A stretch of 64,000 nucleotides of DNA. Source: Pseudomonas sp. PIC25 (lineage in GTDB: Bacteria > Pseudomonadota > Gammaproteobacteria > Pseudomonadales > Pseudomonadaceae). The stretch's first letter is position 1, and each line of letters opens with the position of its first letter. The position numbers were made by a program, and so were the translations under genes. Below, in pieces: positions 35,697 through 46,368 of the stretch. Below the pieces are notes generated by a model that saw only the letters and a list, made by a program, of their open reading frames with translations, was not told the origin of the DNA and searched no databases. The stretch lies in NCBI RefSeq assembly GCF_002286785.1, contig NZ_MUJY01000168.1, positions 1 through 64,000 of the forward strand, read 5' to 3'.

Positions 35697-35978
35697 GGGG
35701 TGCTCCCGGGTCCGAGAGGGGACCGATTGGACTGTGCATTCCAGACCGTGCGGGCTCCGTGCGGAGTGGCCGGCGCGCGGTGACGGCTCTGCGCCGGGCT
35801 TCCCGGACGGGGCCCCGGTCGGTTCCGAGGACTGCCGTGACCTTGAGCAACTACCGAGACGGCAACTCCCTCTCGTTGGACCCGGCGGGCGCTCCGTCGG
35901 TTCCTGTCCGGGGTTTGTCGCCGGGACCCCGCCGGCCGTTATACTTCGCCCCCTGTCCGTCAGCCGAAGGAAACCGGT

Positions 35979-37193
35979 TTGAGCTTTGTCGACTCGCAAC
36001 GTCGCGTACTGTCCGGGATGCGCCCCAGTGGCCGCCTGCACCTGGGGCATTACCACGGCGTGCTGAAGAACTGGGTCAGGTTGCAGCATGAGTACGAGTG
36101 CTTTTTCTGCATCGTCGACTGGCATGCGCTGACCACCGACTACGACGACGTGGGCCTCATCGCCGATCACGTCATGGACATGGCGGTGGACTGGCTGGCC
36201 GCAGGCGTCAGCCCGAGTTCGGCGACCCTGTTCATCCAGTCCCAAGTGCCGGAACATGCCGAGCTGCACCTGCTGCTGTCGATGATCTGTCCGCTGAGCT
36301 GGCTGGAGCGGGTGCCGTCCTACAAGGAGCAGCAGGAGAACCTGCAGCACAAGGACTTGGGCACCTACGGTTTTCTCGGCTACCCCTTGCTCCAGGCCGC
36401 CGATATCCTGCTTTACCGTGCCGGCCTGGTGCCGGTGGGTGCGGACCAGTTGCCCCATGTCGAATTCGCCCGCGAAGTGGCGCGGCGCTTCAATCATCTC
36501 TACGGGCGCGAAGCCAATTTCGAGGAGAAGGCCGAAGCGGCGATCCTCAAGCTGGGCAAGAAGACCGCCAAGCTCTACACCAGCCTGCGCAAGGCCTATC
36601 AGGAACAGGGCGACAGCGAGGCCCTGGAAACCGCCCAGGCGCTGCTCAAGGAGCAGCAGGCGATTACCTTGAGCGACAAGGAGCGGCTGTTCGGCTACTT
36701 GGAGGGGGGCGGCAAGGTTCTGCTGCCGGAGCCGCGCCCGCTGCTCGGTGAAGCACCGAAGGTGCCCGGCCTGGATGGCAGCAAGATGTCCAAGTCGCAT
36801 GGCAATGTGATCCTTCTGCGCGACACGCCGGAAGAGATCGAGGAAAAGATCCGGCGCATGCCCACCGATACCGCGCGGGTACACCGCAGCGATCCGGGCG
36901 AGCCGAGCCGCTGCCCGGTGTGGCAATGGCATGAGGCCTATTCCGACCAGGCGACCTGTGATTGGGTGCAGCAGGGCTGCCGCAGCGCGGGCATCGGCTG
37001 CCTCGAATGCAAGGCGCCGTTGATCCAGGCGGTGCAGGAGGAGCTTCAGCCGCTGCGTTTCCGTGCTCTCGACTACGAAGGCAACCCGGACCTGGTGCGC
37101 GGCATCCTGGCCGAAGGCGCCGAGCGGGCCCGGGACGCGGCGCGGGAAACGCTGGCTGAGGTGCGTTATGCCATGGGGCTGCATTACCGTTGA
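35979..37193 (+). CDS. trpS: tryptophanyl-tRNA synthetase
   Basis: Class I synthetase charging tRNA(Trp), 404 residues. HLGHYHG (HIGH motif) lies at about 21-27 and DGSKMSKSHGN (KMSKS) near 267-277. The start appears to be TTG at 35979, with AAGGA upstream; the first ATG (36018) would fall too close to the HIGH motif. A TTATAC -10-like element lies about 40 bases upstream. It is somewhat longer than the 330-350 residue standard type because of an insertion before the KMSKS loop. It is followed by scpA and scpB, after a MITE-like repeat. Confidence 0.95.
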   Translation: MSFVDSQRRVLSGMRPSGRLHLGHYHGVLKNWVRLQHEYECFFCIVDWHALTTDYDDVGLIADHVMDMAVDWLAAGVSPSSATLFIQSQVPEHAELHLLLSMICPLSWLERVPSYKEQQENLQHKDLGTYGFLGYPLLQAADILLYRAGLVPVGADQLPHVEFAREVARRFNHLYGREANFEEKAEAAILKLGKKTAKLYTSLRKAYQEQGDSEALETAQALLKEQQAITLSDKERLFGYLEGGGKVLLPEPRPLLGEAPKVPGLDGSKMSKSHGNVILLRDTPEEIEEKIRRMPTDTARVHRSDPGEPSRCPVWQWHEAYSDQATCDWVQQGCRSAGIGCLECKAPLIQAVQEELQPLRFRALDYEGNPDLVRGILAEGAERARDAARETLAEVRYAMGLHYR

Positions 37194-37367
37194 GAACCTG
37201 CCTACGCTCTGTTGAGCGTAGGCCCTGCTGCGTTAACAACGGGCTGGATCGCCAGCCCGGTCGGAATGCTCATGTACAGCCGTATAGTCGAATGCGACCC
37301 CGGCCGCTTCCTCGCCTATTTTTGCTTTGCATGGCTCTAGCTCGCGAGATCGTAAACAGGTTCCGGG
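37193..37367. repeat. MITE-like repeat, copy at trpS end
   Basis: Starts on the trpS stop as AGAACCTG and ends GCGAGATCGTAAACAGGTTC, whose ends are inverted complements (degenerate on the left). Inner blocks GGGCTGGATCGCCAGCCC (a perfect palindrome), AGTCGAATGC, CCTCGCCTA and TGGCTCTAGCTCGCGAGATCG are shared with the 56952 copy. Confidence 0.8.
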
Positions 37368-37423
37368 CCGGCGCGGCCGGACGCCACGGAGCGGGCTGAA
37401 ACGCTTCCAGTCAGAGAGGTCAC

Positions 37424-38251
37424 ATGCAGGACGAATCCACCGCCGCGGCACCCGCCGGGCAGCATCCCGAGCAGCAGGAACTGCCGTTCGCCCTGGTCTA
37501 CGGGCAGGCGGTCACCGAGCTGCCGCTGGACCTATACATCCCGCCGGATGCCCTGGAGGTATTCCTCGAAGCCTTCGAGGGCCCGCTTGACCTGCTGCTG
37601 TACCTGATCCGCAAGCAGAACATCGACATCCTCGACATTCCGGTGGCGGAGATCACCCGTCAGTACATGGGTTATGTCGAACTGATGAAGTCGGTGCGCC
37701 TGGAGCTGGCGGCGGAGTACCTGGTGATGGCCGCCATGCTCGCCGAGATCAAGTCGCGTATGTTGCTGCCGCGTTCCGCCGAGGCCGAGGAAGAAGAGGA
37801 AGACCCGCGTGCCGAGCTGATCCGCCGCTTGCAGGAATACGAACGCTTCAAGGCTGCGGCGGAGGGGATCGACCAGTTGCCGCGGGTCGGCCGCGATCTG
37901 ACCGTACCGCGCCTCGATGCGCCGGAAGCGCGGGCGCGCAAGCTGTTGCCGGAGGTCAGCCTGGAGGAACTGCTGCTCTCCATGGCCGAGGTGCTGCGCC
38001 GTGCCGACATGTTCGAAAGCCACCAGGTGACGCGCGAGGCGCTGTCCACCCGCGAGCGCATGAGCGAGGTGCTGGAGCGCTTGAAGGGCGGCGGCTTCGT
38101 GCCGTTCGTCCAGTTGTTCCGTGTCGAGGAGGGGCGGCTGGGGGTGGTGGTGACCTTCATGGCGGTGCTCGAACTGATCAAGGAGTCCCTGGTGGAACTG
38201 GTGCAGAATGAGCCCTTCGCCCCCATCCATGTGCGGACGCGCACGGAATGA
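37424..38251 (+). CDS. scpA: segregation and condensation protein A (kleisin)
   Basis: A 275-residue kleisin of the SMC-ScpAB complex. LEVFLEAFEGPLDLLLYLIRKQNIDILDIPVAEIT (about 45-80) is the N-terminal region that binds the SMC neck; the C-terminal winged helix (about 225-270) binds the cap. In Pseudomonas the SMC-ScpAB complex works beside MksBEF in chromosome organisation. scpB follows 45 bases later. Confidence 0.95.
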   Translation: MQDESTAAAPAGQHPEQQELPFALVYGQAVTELPLDLYIPPDALEVFLEAFEGPLDLLLYLIRKQNIDILDIPVAEITRQYMGYVELMKSVRLELAAEYLVMAAMLAEIKSRMLLPRSAEAEEEEEDPRAELIRRLQEYERFKAAAEGIDQLPRVGRDLTVPRLDAPEARARKLLPEVSLEELLLSMAEVLRRADMFESHQVTREALSTRERMSEVLERLKGGGFVPFVQLFRVEEGRLGVVVTFMAVLELIKESLVELVQNEPFAPIHVRTRTE

Positions 38252-38296
38252 CACCGCGCTCTTCGCGAACGAAACGATGATCAGGTAGCCGACACC

Positions 38297-39112
38297 GTGA
38301 ACCTTTCCGATCCCCAAGACCTCGCCGGGCTGCTCGAAGCCTTTCTCCTGGCGTCCGGCAAACCCCTATCGCTGGAACGCCTGGGCGAGCTGTTCGAAGA
38401 GGCCGAACGGCCCGAGCCGGCGCAGCTCAAGGAAGCCCTGGAGGTGTTGCGGCAGTCCTGCGCGGGGCGCGCCTTCGAGTTGAAGGAAGTCGCCTCCGGC
38501 TATCGCCTGCAGGTACGTGAGCGCTTCGCGCCCTGGGTTGGCCGGCTCTGGGAAGAGCGCCCGCAGCGCTATTCCCGCGCGATGCTGGAAACCCTGGCGC
38601 TGGTCGCCTACCGCCAGCCGATCACGCGTGGGGAAATCGAGGATATTCGCGGAGTGGCGGTCAACAGCCAGATCGTCAAGACCTTGCAGGAGCGCGAGTG
38701 GATTCGCGTGGTGGGTTATCGAGACGTGCCGGGCCGCCCGGCAATGTTCGCCACCACCAAGGCCTTCCTCGATCATTTCAACCTGAAAAGCCTCGACGAG
38801 TTGCCACCCCTGGCCGCCTTGCGCGAGCTGGAACCCGAGCCGGCCTTGGCCCTGGATGACGACGCTCCGGTGCCGCCGGGTTTGCAGGCCCGCGCCGATC
38901 TGGCCGGGGAAGAGGGAGAGGGCGTGCCGGCCGAACCGCGCGAGGAAACCAGCTTCCGTTCGCTGCTGGCCGAGCTGGACTCCATGGAGCAGGGCCTGAA
39001 GATCGACTTCGAGGACATGCCCGTTGCCCATGAAGAGTCCGAGGAGGTGGGCGAGACGGGAGGCGAAGACGTCGCCGAAGCCGCATCCGACGAGCCCGAC
39101 GAGCGGACCTGA
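38297..39112 (+). CDS. scpB: segregation and condensation protein B
   Basis: A 271-residue ScpB with two winged helices (about 1-190), the second opening YSRAMLETLALVAYRQPITRGEIEDIRGV, which contacts ScpA. The C-terminal 80 residues are acidic and low in complexity (EEGEGVPAEPREE, HEESEEVGETGGEDVAE), longer than in many orthologs. The gene uses a GTG start and lies downstream of scpA. Confidence 0.95.
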   Translation: MNLSDPQDLAGLLEAFLLASGKPLSLERLGELFEEAERPEPAQLKEALEVLRQSCAGRAFELKEVASGYRLQVRERFAPWVGRLWEERPQRYSRAMLETLALVAYRQPITRGEIEDIRGVAVNSQIVKTLQEREWIRVVGYRDVPGRPAMFATTKAFLDHFNLKSLDELPPLAALRELEPEPALALDDDAPVPPGLQARADLAGEEGEGVPAEPREETSFRSLLAELDSMEQGLKIDFEDMPVAHEESEEVGETGGEDVAEAASDEPDERT

Positions 39113-39129
39113 AGGGCCTTCACAGAAAT

Positions 39130-39310
39130 CCGGGACAACGGATTCCCGATTGCGCTGCGCTTATCCTGGCTAAGGTGGATATCGATGCACGCACTGTAGG
39201 AGCGAGCTCTGCTCGCGAATGGGCCTGCACAGAAGCTTCGCCAGCAGAGCTGGCTCCTACGGGAACTATCGGGCCTGTAGGAGCGAATTCATTCGCCCAG
39301 CGGGGGAGCG
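39130..39310. repeat. REP cluster with both families
   Basis: A family-2 unit GATTCCCGATTGCGCTGCGC (39141), a family-1 pair TGTAGGAGCGAGCTCTGCTC (39195) and CCAGCAGAGCTGGCTCCTAC (39241), then TGTAGGAGCGAATTCATTCG (39277). Convergent genes flank it. No gene in 39113-39313. Confidence 0.85.
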
Positions 39311-39313
39311 TCC

Positions 39314-39796
39314 CTACGGCATGCCCTGGGGAGCGCCGCGCCCCGCCAAGTAACTGGCGTAGTCCGGAATCCGGCATTCGTGCTCCTGCTCCAGCAAGGC
39401 GCTGCTGAGCAGGTAGTCGGCGCTGCTCTCGTTGCAGGCCACGGGAATGTTCCAGACCGCGGCGACGCGCAGCAGGGCCTTGATGTCGGGGTCGTGGGGT
39501 TGCGGTTCGAACGGGTCCCAGAAGAACACCAGGATATCCACCCTTCGCTCGGCGATGCGCGCGCCGATCTGCTGGTCGCCGCCGAGCGGGCCACTGATCA
39601 TACTTTCCACCGGCAGGCCGAGTTCTTCGCGCAGTAGCATGCCGGTGGTTCCGGTGGCGACCAGGTCGTGATGAGCCAGGCGTTCGCGTTGGCGTATGGC
39701 CCAGTCCAGGAGGAAGCCCTTGCAATGGTCGTGGGCGACCAGGGCGATGCGCTTACGTGCCGGCAAGGTGGCGGTGGTGAAAGCGATGCGGCTCAT
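39314..39796 (-). CDS. mgsA: methylglyoxal synthase
   Basis: A 160-residue methylglyoxal synthase converting dihydroxyacetone phosphate to methylglyoxal and phosphate. KRIALVAHDHCKGFLLDWAI (18-37) with the conserved His19-type residue, TGTTGMLL for phosphate binding, and SGPLGGDQQIGARI with the catalytic Asp are present. It bypasses lower glycolysis when phosphate is limiting. It sits 22 bases downstream of gap in the same direction, so it is probably co-transcribed with the enzyme that consumes the isomer of its substrate. Confidence 0.93.
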   Translation of the reverse strand: MSRIAFTTATLPARKRIALVAHDHCKGFLLDWAIRQRERLAHHDLVATGTTGMLLREELGLPVESMISGPLGGDQQIGARIAERRVDILVFFWDPFEPQPHDPDIKALLRVAAVWNIPVACNESSADYLLSSALLEQEHECRIPDYASYLAGRGAPQGMP

Positions 39797-39818
39797 GCGT
39801 TCCTCCCGATCATGTCGC

Positions 39819-40823
39819 TCATTCCGGCGCCTGGCAAAGGGCCAGACAACTGTCGAGCATGCGGTTGGAGAAGCCCCACTCGTTGTCGTACCAAGCCATC
39901 ACCTTGAGCAGCTTGCCGCTGACCTTGGTGTGGTTGGCGTCGAAGATCGACGACAGCGGGTTGTGGTTGAAGTCGCAGGATACCAGGGGCAGGCTGTTGT
40001 AACCGAGCACGGCGGACTGCTCGCTGGCGGCCTTCATCAGGGCGTTGATTTCGCTGGCGCTGGTTTCGCGCTGGAGTTCCACGGTCAGGTCGACCAGCGA
40101 GACGTTGATCACCGGCACCCGCACGGCCATGCCGGTCAGCTTGCCGGCCAGTTCCGGCAGCACCAGGCCCACGGCTTCGGCGGCGCCGGTCTTGGTCGGA
40201 ATCATGGATTGGGTGGCGGAGCGCGCGCGGTACGGGTCGCTGTGATAGACGTCGGAGAGGTTCTGGTCGTTGGTGTAGGCATGGATGGTGGTCATCAGGC
40301 CATGCTCGATACCCAGTTCGCGGTGCAGTACCTGGGCCACCGGCGCCAGGCAGTTGGTGGTGCAGGAGGCGTTGGAGACGATCTGATGGCTCTGGCGCAG
40401 TCCGTCATGGTTGACGCCATAGACCACGGTGTAGTCGGCGCCCTTGGCCGGCGCGGAAATGATCACTTTGCGGGCGCCGGCGGTCAGATGGGCGGCAGCC
40501 TTGTCGCGGTCGGTGAACAGGCCGGTGCATTCGAACACCACGTCCACGCCAAGGGCGCGCCAGGGCAGTTCGGCCGGGTTGCGGATGGCGCTGACGGCGA
40601 TGCGGTCGCCGTTGACGATCAGGTTTTCCTGGTCGGCTTCGACGACACCGTCAAATGCGCCATGCACACTGTCATAACGGAACAGGTGGGCATTGATCGC
40701 GGTATCGCCCAGGTCGTTGATGGCTACGACCTGCAGGTGCTGCCGGTAAGCGCCGCTGTACAGGGCGCGAAGGACGTTGCGGCCGATGCGGCCGAAACCG
40801 TTGATGGCGATGCGTAGGGTCAT
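39819..40823 (-). CDS. gapA: glyceraldehyde-3-phosphate dehydrogenase, glycolytic type
   Basis: A 334-residue NAD-dependent enzyme. [16 protein letters not shown] (8-23) binds the cofactor, [12 protein letters not shown] holds the catalytic Cys with its His near [14 protein letters not shown]. Divergent from edd across a 133-base region with a HexR box. This matches P. aeruginosa gapA beside edd and serves catabolism of the glyceraldehyde-3-phosphate made by Eda. mgsA follows it. Confidence 0.96.
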   Translation of the reverse strand: MTLRIAINGFGRIGRNVLRALYSGAYRQHLQVVAINDLGDTAINAHLFRYDSVHGAFDGVVEADQENLIVNGDRIAVSAIRNPAELPWRALGVDVVFECTGLFTDRDKAAAHLTAGARKVIISAPAKGADYTVVYGVNHDGLRQSHQIVSNASCTTNCLAPVAQVLHRELGIEHGLMTTIHAYTNDQNLSDVYHSDPYRARSATQSMIPTKTGAAEAVGLVLPELAGKLTGMAVRVPVINVSLVDLTVELQRETSASEINALMKAASEQSAVLGYNSLPLVSCDFNHNPLSSIFDANHTKVSGKLLKVMAWYDNEWGFSNRMLDSCLALCQAPE

Positions 40824-40849
40824 GGGTGAGGTCCTGTGAGGTCGTTTTG

Positions 40850-40864
40850 TTGTTGGAATTACAA
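40850..40864. promoter_or_regulatory. HexR box between gapA and edd
   Basis: TTGT-TGGAATT-ACAA, an exact match to the HexR consensus TTGT-N7/8-ACAA, 27 bases upstream of the gapA start and about 93 upstream of edd. HexR would repress both divergent genes until its ligand 2-keto-3-deoxy-6-phosphogluconate releases it. Confidence 0.75.
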
Positions 40865-40956
40865 GATTATTCCCGTGAGTCTAGAAATCAAGCCTTTTAG
40901 ATGGCAGAATTTTTGTAATAAACGCATACATTAATTCGTGAGCCAGGAGTCGTGAC

Positions 40957-42782
<1,826 letters not shown>

Positions 42783-42786
<4 letters not shown>

Positions 42787-43760
42787 AGCTCGGGCTGGTT
42801 GGAGATATCGGCGGCACCAACGCGCGCTTCGCCTTATGGCGCGATGAGCGGCTGGAGGCTGTGCGGGTCCTGGCGACGGCGGATTTCCCGACGCCGGAGC
42901 AGGCGATCCGGGCCTACCTCGACGAGATCGGCCAGGCCGTCGCCGAGGTGGATGCGGTCTGCCTGGCCTGCGCGGGGCCGGTGCGGGGCGATGAGTTCCG
43001 CTTCACCAACAACCACTGGCGCTTGAACCGGCCGGATTTCTGCCGCCAACTGGGCCTCAGCGAGCTGCTGCTGATCAACGATTTCTCGGCCATGGCCCTG
43101 GGCATGACCCGGGTCCTGCCGGAAGAGTTGGTGGAGGTCTGTCCGGGCAGCATCGACCCTGAGCGTCCGCGCCTGGTGATCGGGCCGGGCACCGGCCTCG
43201 GTGTCGGCACCCTGTTGCCGCTCGGCGGCGATCTCTGGCGTGCGTTGCCCGGCGAAGGCGGCCATGTCGACCTGCCGGTCGGCAGCCTGCGTGAGGCCGA
43301 GCTGTGGCGGCACCTGCATGGCATCCAGGGACACGTCAGCGCGGAGAACATTCTCAGCGGCAGCGGCCTGTTGACGCTCTACCGCGCCAGTTGCGTCCTC
43401 GACGGACGCGAGGCGGAGCTGGCGACGCCTGCCGAAGTGACCGACGCGGCGCTGGCCGGCGATGCCTTCGCCGTGCAGGTGCTGGAGCAGTTCTGCTGTT
43501 GGCTCGGCCGCGTGGCCGGCAACAACGTGCTGACCCTCGGTGCGCGGGGGGGCGTCTATATTGCCGGAGGCATGGTGCCGCGCTTCGCCGATTTCTTCCT
43601 GGCCAGCGGCTTCGTCCGTTGCTTCCGGGAGAAGGGCTTCATGAGCCGGTATTTCGACGATATCCCGGTCTGGCTGGTGCGGGCCGAATACCCGGGCCTG
43701 CTGGGCGCCGGCGTGGCGTTGCAGCAGGCGAGAGAGGGGCGGCAGGCCGGGCTCGCCTAA
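42783..43760 (+). CDS. glk: glucokinase
   Basis: A 325-residue ROK-independent bacterial glucokinase (Glk family). The GTG start overlaps the edd stop as GTGA. Residues 4-16, [13 protein letters not shown], bind ATP phosphate; [13 protein letters not shown] follows, and [13 protein letters not shown] and EGGHVDLPV form the glucose site. It phosphorylates the glucose imported by the ABC transporter encoded downstream. Confidence 0.95.
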
Positions 43761-43764
43761 AAGG

Positions 43765-43850
43765 GTTGCGACGCGTCGGCCCTGTTTTCGTGGGGCTGTC
43801 GACGTCTTGCCTGGCCTGGCTCGCGAGCCTTCCAGCAGACTCTGAATTGG
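43765..43850. repeat. degenerate MITE-like fragment after glk
   Basis: The stretch CGCGTCGGCCCTGTTTTCGTGGGGC and GACGTCTTGCCTGGCCTGGCTCGCGAG aligns with internal and right parts of the 56952-57175 copy, with GACTCTG at the end. A decayed copy in the glk-gltR gap. Confidence 0.6.
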
Positions 43851-43924
43851 CTCCAGGGTGAACGGGTTCGCCCTGCTGCCATTTGCTGCCGCTCGAAGGG
43901 CGCTTGCGCGCTAAGCTACGCGCG

Positions 43925-43939
43925 TTGTCATAACAACAA
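43925..43939 (+). promoter_or_regulatory. second HexR box, directly before gltR
   Basis: TTGT-CATAACA-ACAA matches TTGT-N7-ACAA exactly and ends nine bases before the gltR GTG. It suggests that gltR-gtrS can be controlled separately from the edd promoter, or that HexR acts as a roadblock. Confidence 0.55.
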
Positions 43940-43948
43940 GGTGTGGAC

Positions 43949-44686
43949 GTGAGCCAAACCGGAAAATCCATTCTCCTGGTCGACGACGACGAGGAAATTC
44001 GCGAACTGCTGCAAACCTACCTGAGCCGTGCCGGCTTCCAGGTGCGTACCGTCGGCGACGGTGCCGGCTTCCGCCAGGCCATCCAGGACGAAGTGGCCGA
44101 TCTGGTGATTCTCGATGTGATGCTGCCCGACGAAGACGGCTTCAGCCTCTGCCGCTGGGTGCGGGAGCACCAGCGCCTGGCGCAGATGCCGGTGATCATG
44201 CTGACCGCCAGCTCCGACGAGGCCGACCGGGTAATCGGTCTGGAGCTGGGGGCCGACGACTACCTGGGCAAGCCGTTCAGTCCGCGCGAGCTGCTGGCGC
44301 GGATCAAGGCGCTGTTGCGCCGTGCTCACTTCACCCAGGATCGACCCGCCGGCGATGTGCTGGCGTTCGACGAGTGGCGGCTGGACCTGATCAGCCACCG
44401 GCTGTTCCACGTGGATGGCGAGGAGGTGTTCCTCTCCGGCGCCGATTTCGCCCTGCTCAAGTTGTTCCTCGACCATCCCATGCAGATTCTCGACCGCGAC
44501 ACCATCGGCAATGCCACCCGGGGCCGCGAGGTGATGCCGCTGGAGCGCATCGTCGACATGGCGGTCAGTCGCCTGCGCCAGCGCCTGCGCGACACCGGCA
44601 AGGCGCCGCGGCTGATCCGCACCGTGCGTGGTGCCGGCTATCTGCTGGCGGCGCAGGTGGTGCCATGCGATGGGCAGCGGTCGTGA
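43949..44686 (+). CDS. gltR: GltR response regulator of glucose transport
   Basis: A 245-residue OmpR-family regulator. The GTG start at 43949 gives the GltR N-terminus SQTGKSILLVDDDEE, with AAGGTG upstream; GTG 43943 is an alternative. Receiver Asp56 lies in VILDVMLPDEDGF, Lys in YLGKPFSPRE, and the winged helix ends RLIRTVRGAGYLLAA. GltR represses or activates gltBFGK-oprB in pseudomonads, depending on phosphorylation by GtrS. Its end overlaps gtrS. Confidence 0.94.
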   Translation: MSQTGKSILLVDDDEEIRELLQTYLSRAGFQVRTVGDGAGFRQAIQDEVADLVILDVMLPDEDGFSLCRWVREHQRLAQMPVIMLTASSDEADRVIGLELGADDYLGKPFSPRELLARIKALLRRAHFTQDRPAGDVLAFDEWRLDLISHRLFHVDGEEVFLSGADFALLKLFLDHPMQILDRDTIGNATRGREVMPLERIVDMAVSRLRQRLRDTGKAPRLIRTVRGAGYLLAAQVVPCDGQRS

Positions 44687-46155
44687 GCGTCGAAGAGAAC
44701 ACGGGGGAAACCACCCGGCGACGCTGGCGTCTGCCGGTGCCGCGCTCGCTGCTTGGGCGCATGCTGTTCCTGACCCTGCTGGTGGTGCTGCTGGCCCAGG
44801 CATTGTCCAGCCTGATTTGGGTTTCCCAGTTGCGCGCCAGCCAGATGGAAGGCCTGCTCACCAGTGCGCGTAGCCTGGCGCATTCCATGGCCGCCAGCGT
44901 CAGCTACTTCCGTTCCCTGCCGTTGGGCTACCGGCCGCTGGTGTTGGATCAGTTGCGCAGCATGGGCGGCACGCGCTTCTTCGTCTCGCTCAACCAGCGG
45001 CCGCTGAACATGCAGGTCCTGCCGGATACGCCGCGCAAGCGGGCGGTGCTGCGGGCGGTGGAGGAGGTGCTGCGGCAGCGCCTGGGCAAATCGGTGGATC
45101 TGTCGGTGCAGTTCGTCAGCCCGGACGACCTGCGCATCTTCAACGGCGAAATCAGCCTGGACGAACTGCCGCGTTCCTGGGCCCATTACGCCCTGAGCCT
45201 GGAGCCGCTGAACCCGCCGGTGCTGGTCACGCAGATCCAGATCGCGCCGGACGAGTGGCTCTATCTCGCTTCGCTGATGCCGGCGCCTTACGTCAGCCTG
45301 GAGCAGGAAGGGCTGCCGGCGCAGCAGATCGGCTTCATCGTGATGACCAGTACCTTCCTGTTACTGTTCATCGGCCTCCTGGTGCATTGGCAGAGCCGGC
45401 CGCTCAAGCGCCTGGCGCGGGCGGCGCGGGAGATGTCCCTGGGCAGCGAGGTGGAGCCACTGCCGGAGCATGGCGGCAGCGAGGTGGTGGAGGTCAGCCG
45501 CGCCTTCAACAGCATGCGCGAGCGCATCGGCCGCTACCTGAACGAGCGCAGCCAATTGTTCAGCGCCATTTCCCACGACTTGCGCACCCCGATCACCCGC
45601 CTGCGCCTGCGTGTCGAGTTGCTGGAAGACGAGGCCATGCAGGCCAAGTTCGGTCGCGACCTGGACGAACTGGAGCTGCTGGTGAAAGGCGCGCTGCAAT
45701 GCGTCAAGGACACCGACATCCACGAGAACATCGAGCCGGTGGACCTCAACCTGCTGCTCGATACCGTCACCGAACCCTATCTCGCCCCCACCGGCAACGG
45801 CCGGGTGACACTGGAGGGCAGGGCGGTGGCGCCTTATCCGGGCAAGCCGCTGGCGCTGAAGCGCTGCATCGGTAACCTCCTGGACAACGCGCTCAAGTAC
45901 GGCGAAAAGGCCCACTTGCATATCGAAGACGATGGCCGGGTGTTCACCCTGCACGTTGACGACGAGGGGCCCGGCGTACCCGAGCAGCGCCTGGAAAAGG
46001 TCTTCGAGCCGCACTTTCGCCTGGCCGGCAATCAGCAGGGCTACGGACTGGGCCTTGGCATCGCCCGCAACATCGCCCATGCCCATGGAGGGGAAGTCAC
46101 CTTGCGGAACCTGCGCGAAGGCGGGCTACGGGTCACCTTGGTTTTGCCACGGTGA
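44665..46155 (+). CDS. gtrS: GtrS sensor kinase
   Basis: A 496-residue sensor histidine kinase. ATG 44665 has AGGTGG upstream; GTG 44683, which makes a GTGA overlap with gltR, is possible. TM1 at about 33-54, a periplasmic domain to about 210, TM2 at about 220-241, HAMP, the phosphoacceptor His in AISHDLRTPITRLRLRVELL, and ATPase boxes CIGNLLDNALKYG, DDEGPGVP and GYGLGLGIARN. In P. aeruginosa GtrS binds 2-ketogluconate and 6-phosphogluconate and controls GltR. The periplasmic sensor is full length here. Confidence 0.93.
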   Translation: MRWAAVVSVEENTGETTRRRWRLPVPRSLLGRMLFLTLLVVLLAQALSSLIWVSQLRASQMEGLLTSARSLAHSMAASVSYFRSLPLGYRPLVLDQLRSMGGTRFFVSLNQRPLNMQVLPDTPRKRAVLRAVEEVLRQRLGKSVDLSVQFVSPDDLRIFNGEISLDELPRSWAHYALSLEPLNPPVLVTQIQIAPDEWLYLASLMPAPYVSLEQEGLPAQQIGFIVMTSTFLLLFIGLLVHWQSRPLKRLARAAREMSLGSEVEPLPEHGGSEVVEVSRAFNSMRERIGRYLNERSQLFSAISHDLRTPITRLRLRVELLEDEAMQAKFGRDLDELELLVKGALQCVKDTDIHENIEPVDLNLLLDTVTEPYLAPTGNGRVTLEGRAVAPYPGKPLALKRCIGNLLDNALKYGEKAHLHIEDDGRVFTLHVDDEGPGVPEQRLEKVFEPHFRLAGNQQGYGLGLGIARNIAHAHGGEVTLRNLREGGLRVTLVLPR

Positions 46156-46174
46156 CCCGTAGCGGCGAGCCTCA

Positions 46175-46239
46175 AGCTGCAAGCGCGTTCGGCATAACGA
46201 CCGCTCTGTCTTGCTGCTTGAAGCTTGTCGCTTGCAGCT
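46175..46239. repeat. inverted repeat AGCTGCAAGCG / CGCTTGCAGCT
   Basis: Perfect 11-base arms flank a 43-base centre containing GCTGCTTGAAGCTTG, between gtrS and gltB. It has the look of a third REP type common in Pseudomonas and may serve as the gtrS 3' end. Confidence 0.7.
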
Positions 46240-46368
46240 CTGGTTTTGTAACAAGGTCGTGACCATCTCCTATCCCTTCGTTACCCGACGGCTTGCAGGC
46301 CGTGCCTAGAATCCATGCAACGCAAGCTCCGACTTGCCTTGCATAAAAACAAGAAAGGAATATCTCGA

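Noticed and set aside
40913-40928. TTGTAATAAACGCATA before edd as a second HexR box
   Set aside because: Only the first half matches; there is no ACAA at 7 or 8 bases.
46246-46254. TTGT-A-ACAA palindrome upstream of gltB as a HexR site
   Set aside because: The spacer is one base, not the seven or eight in the HexR consensus; it may still be a site for another regulator such as GltR.
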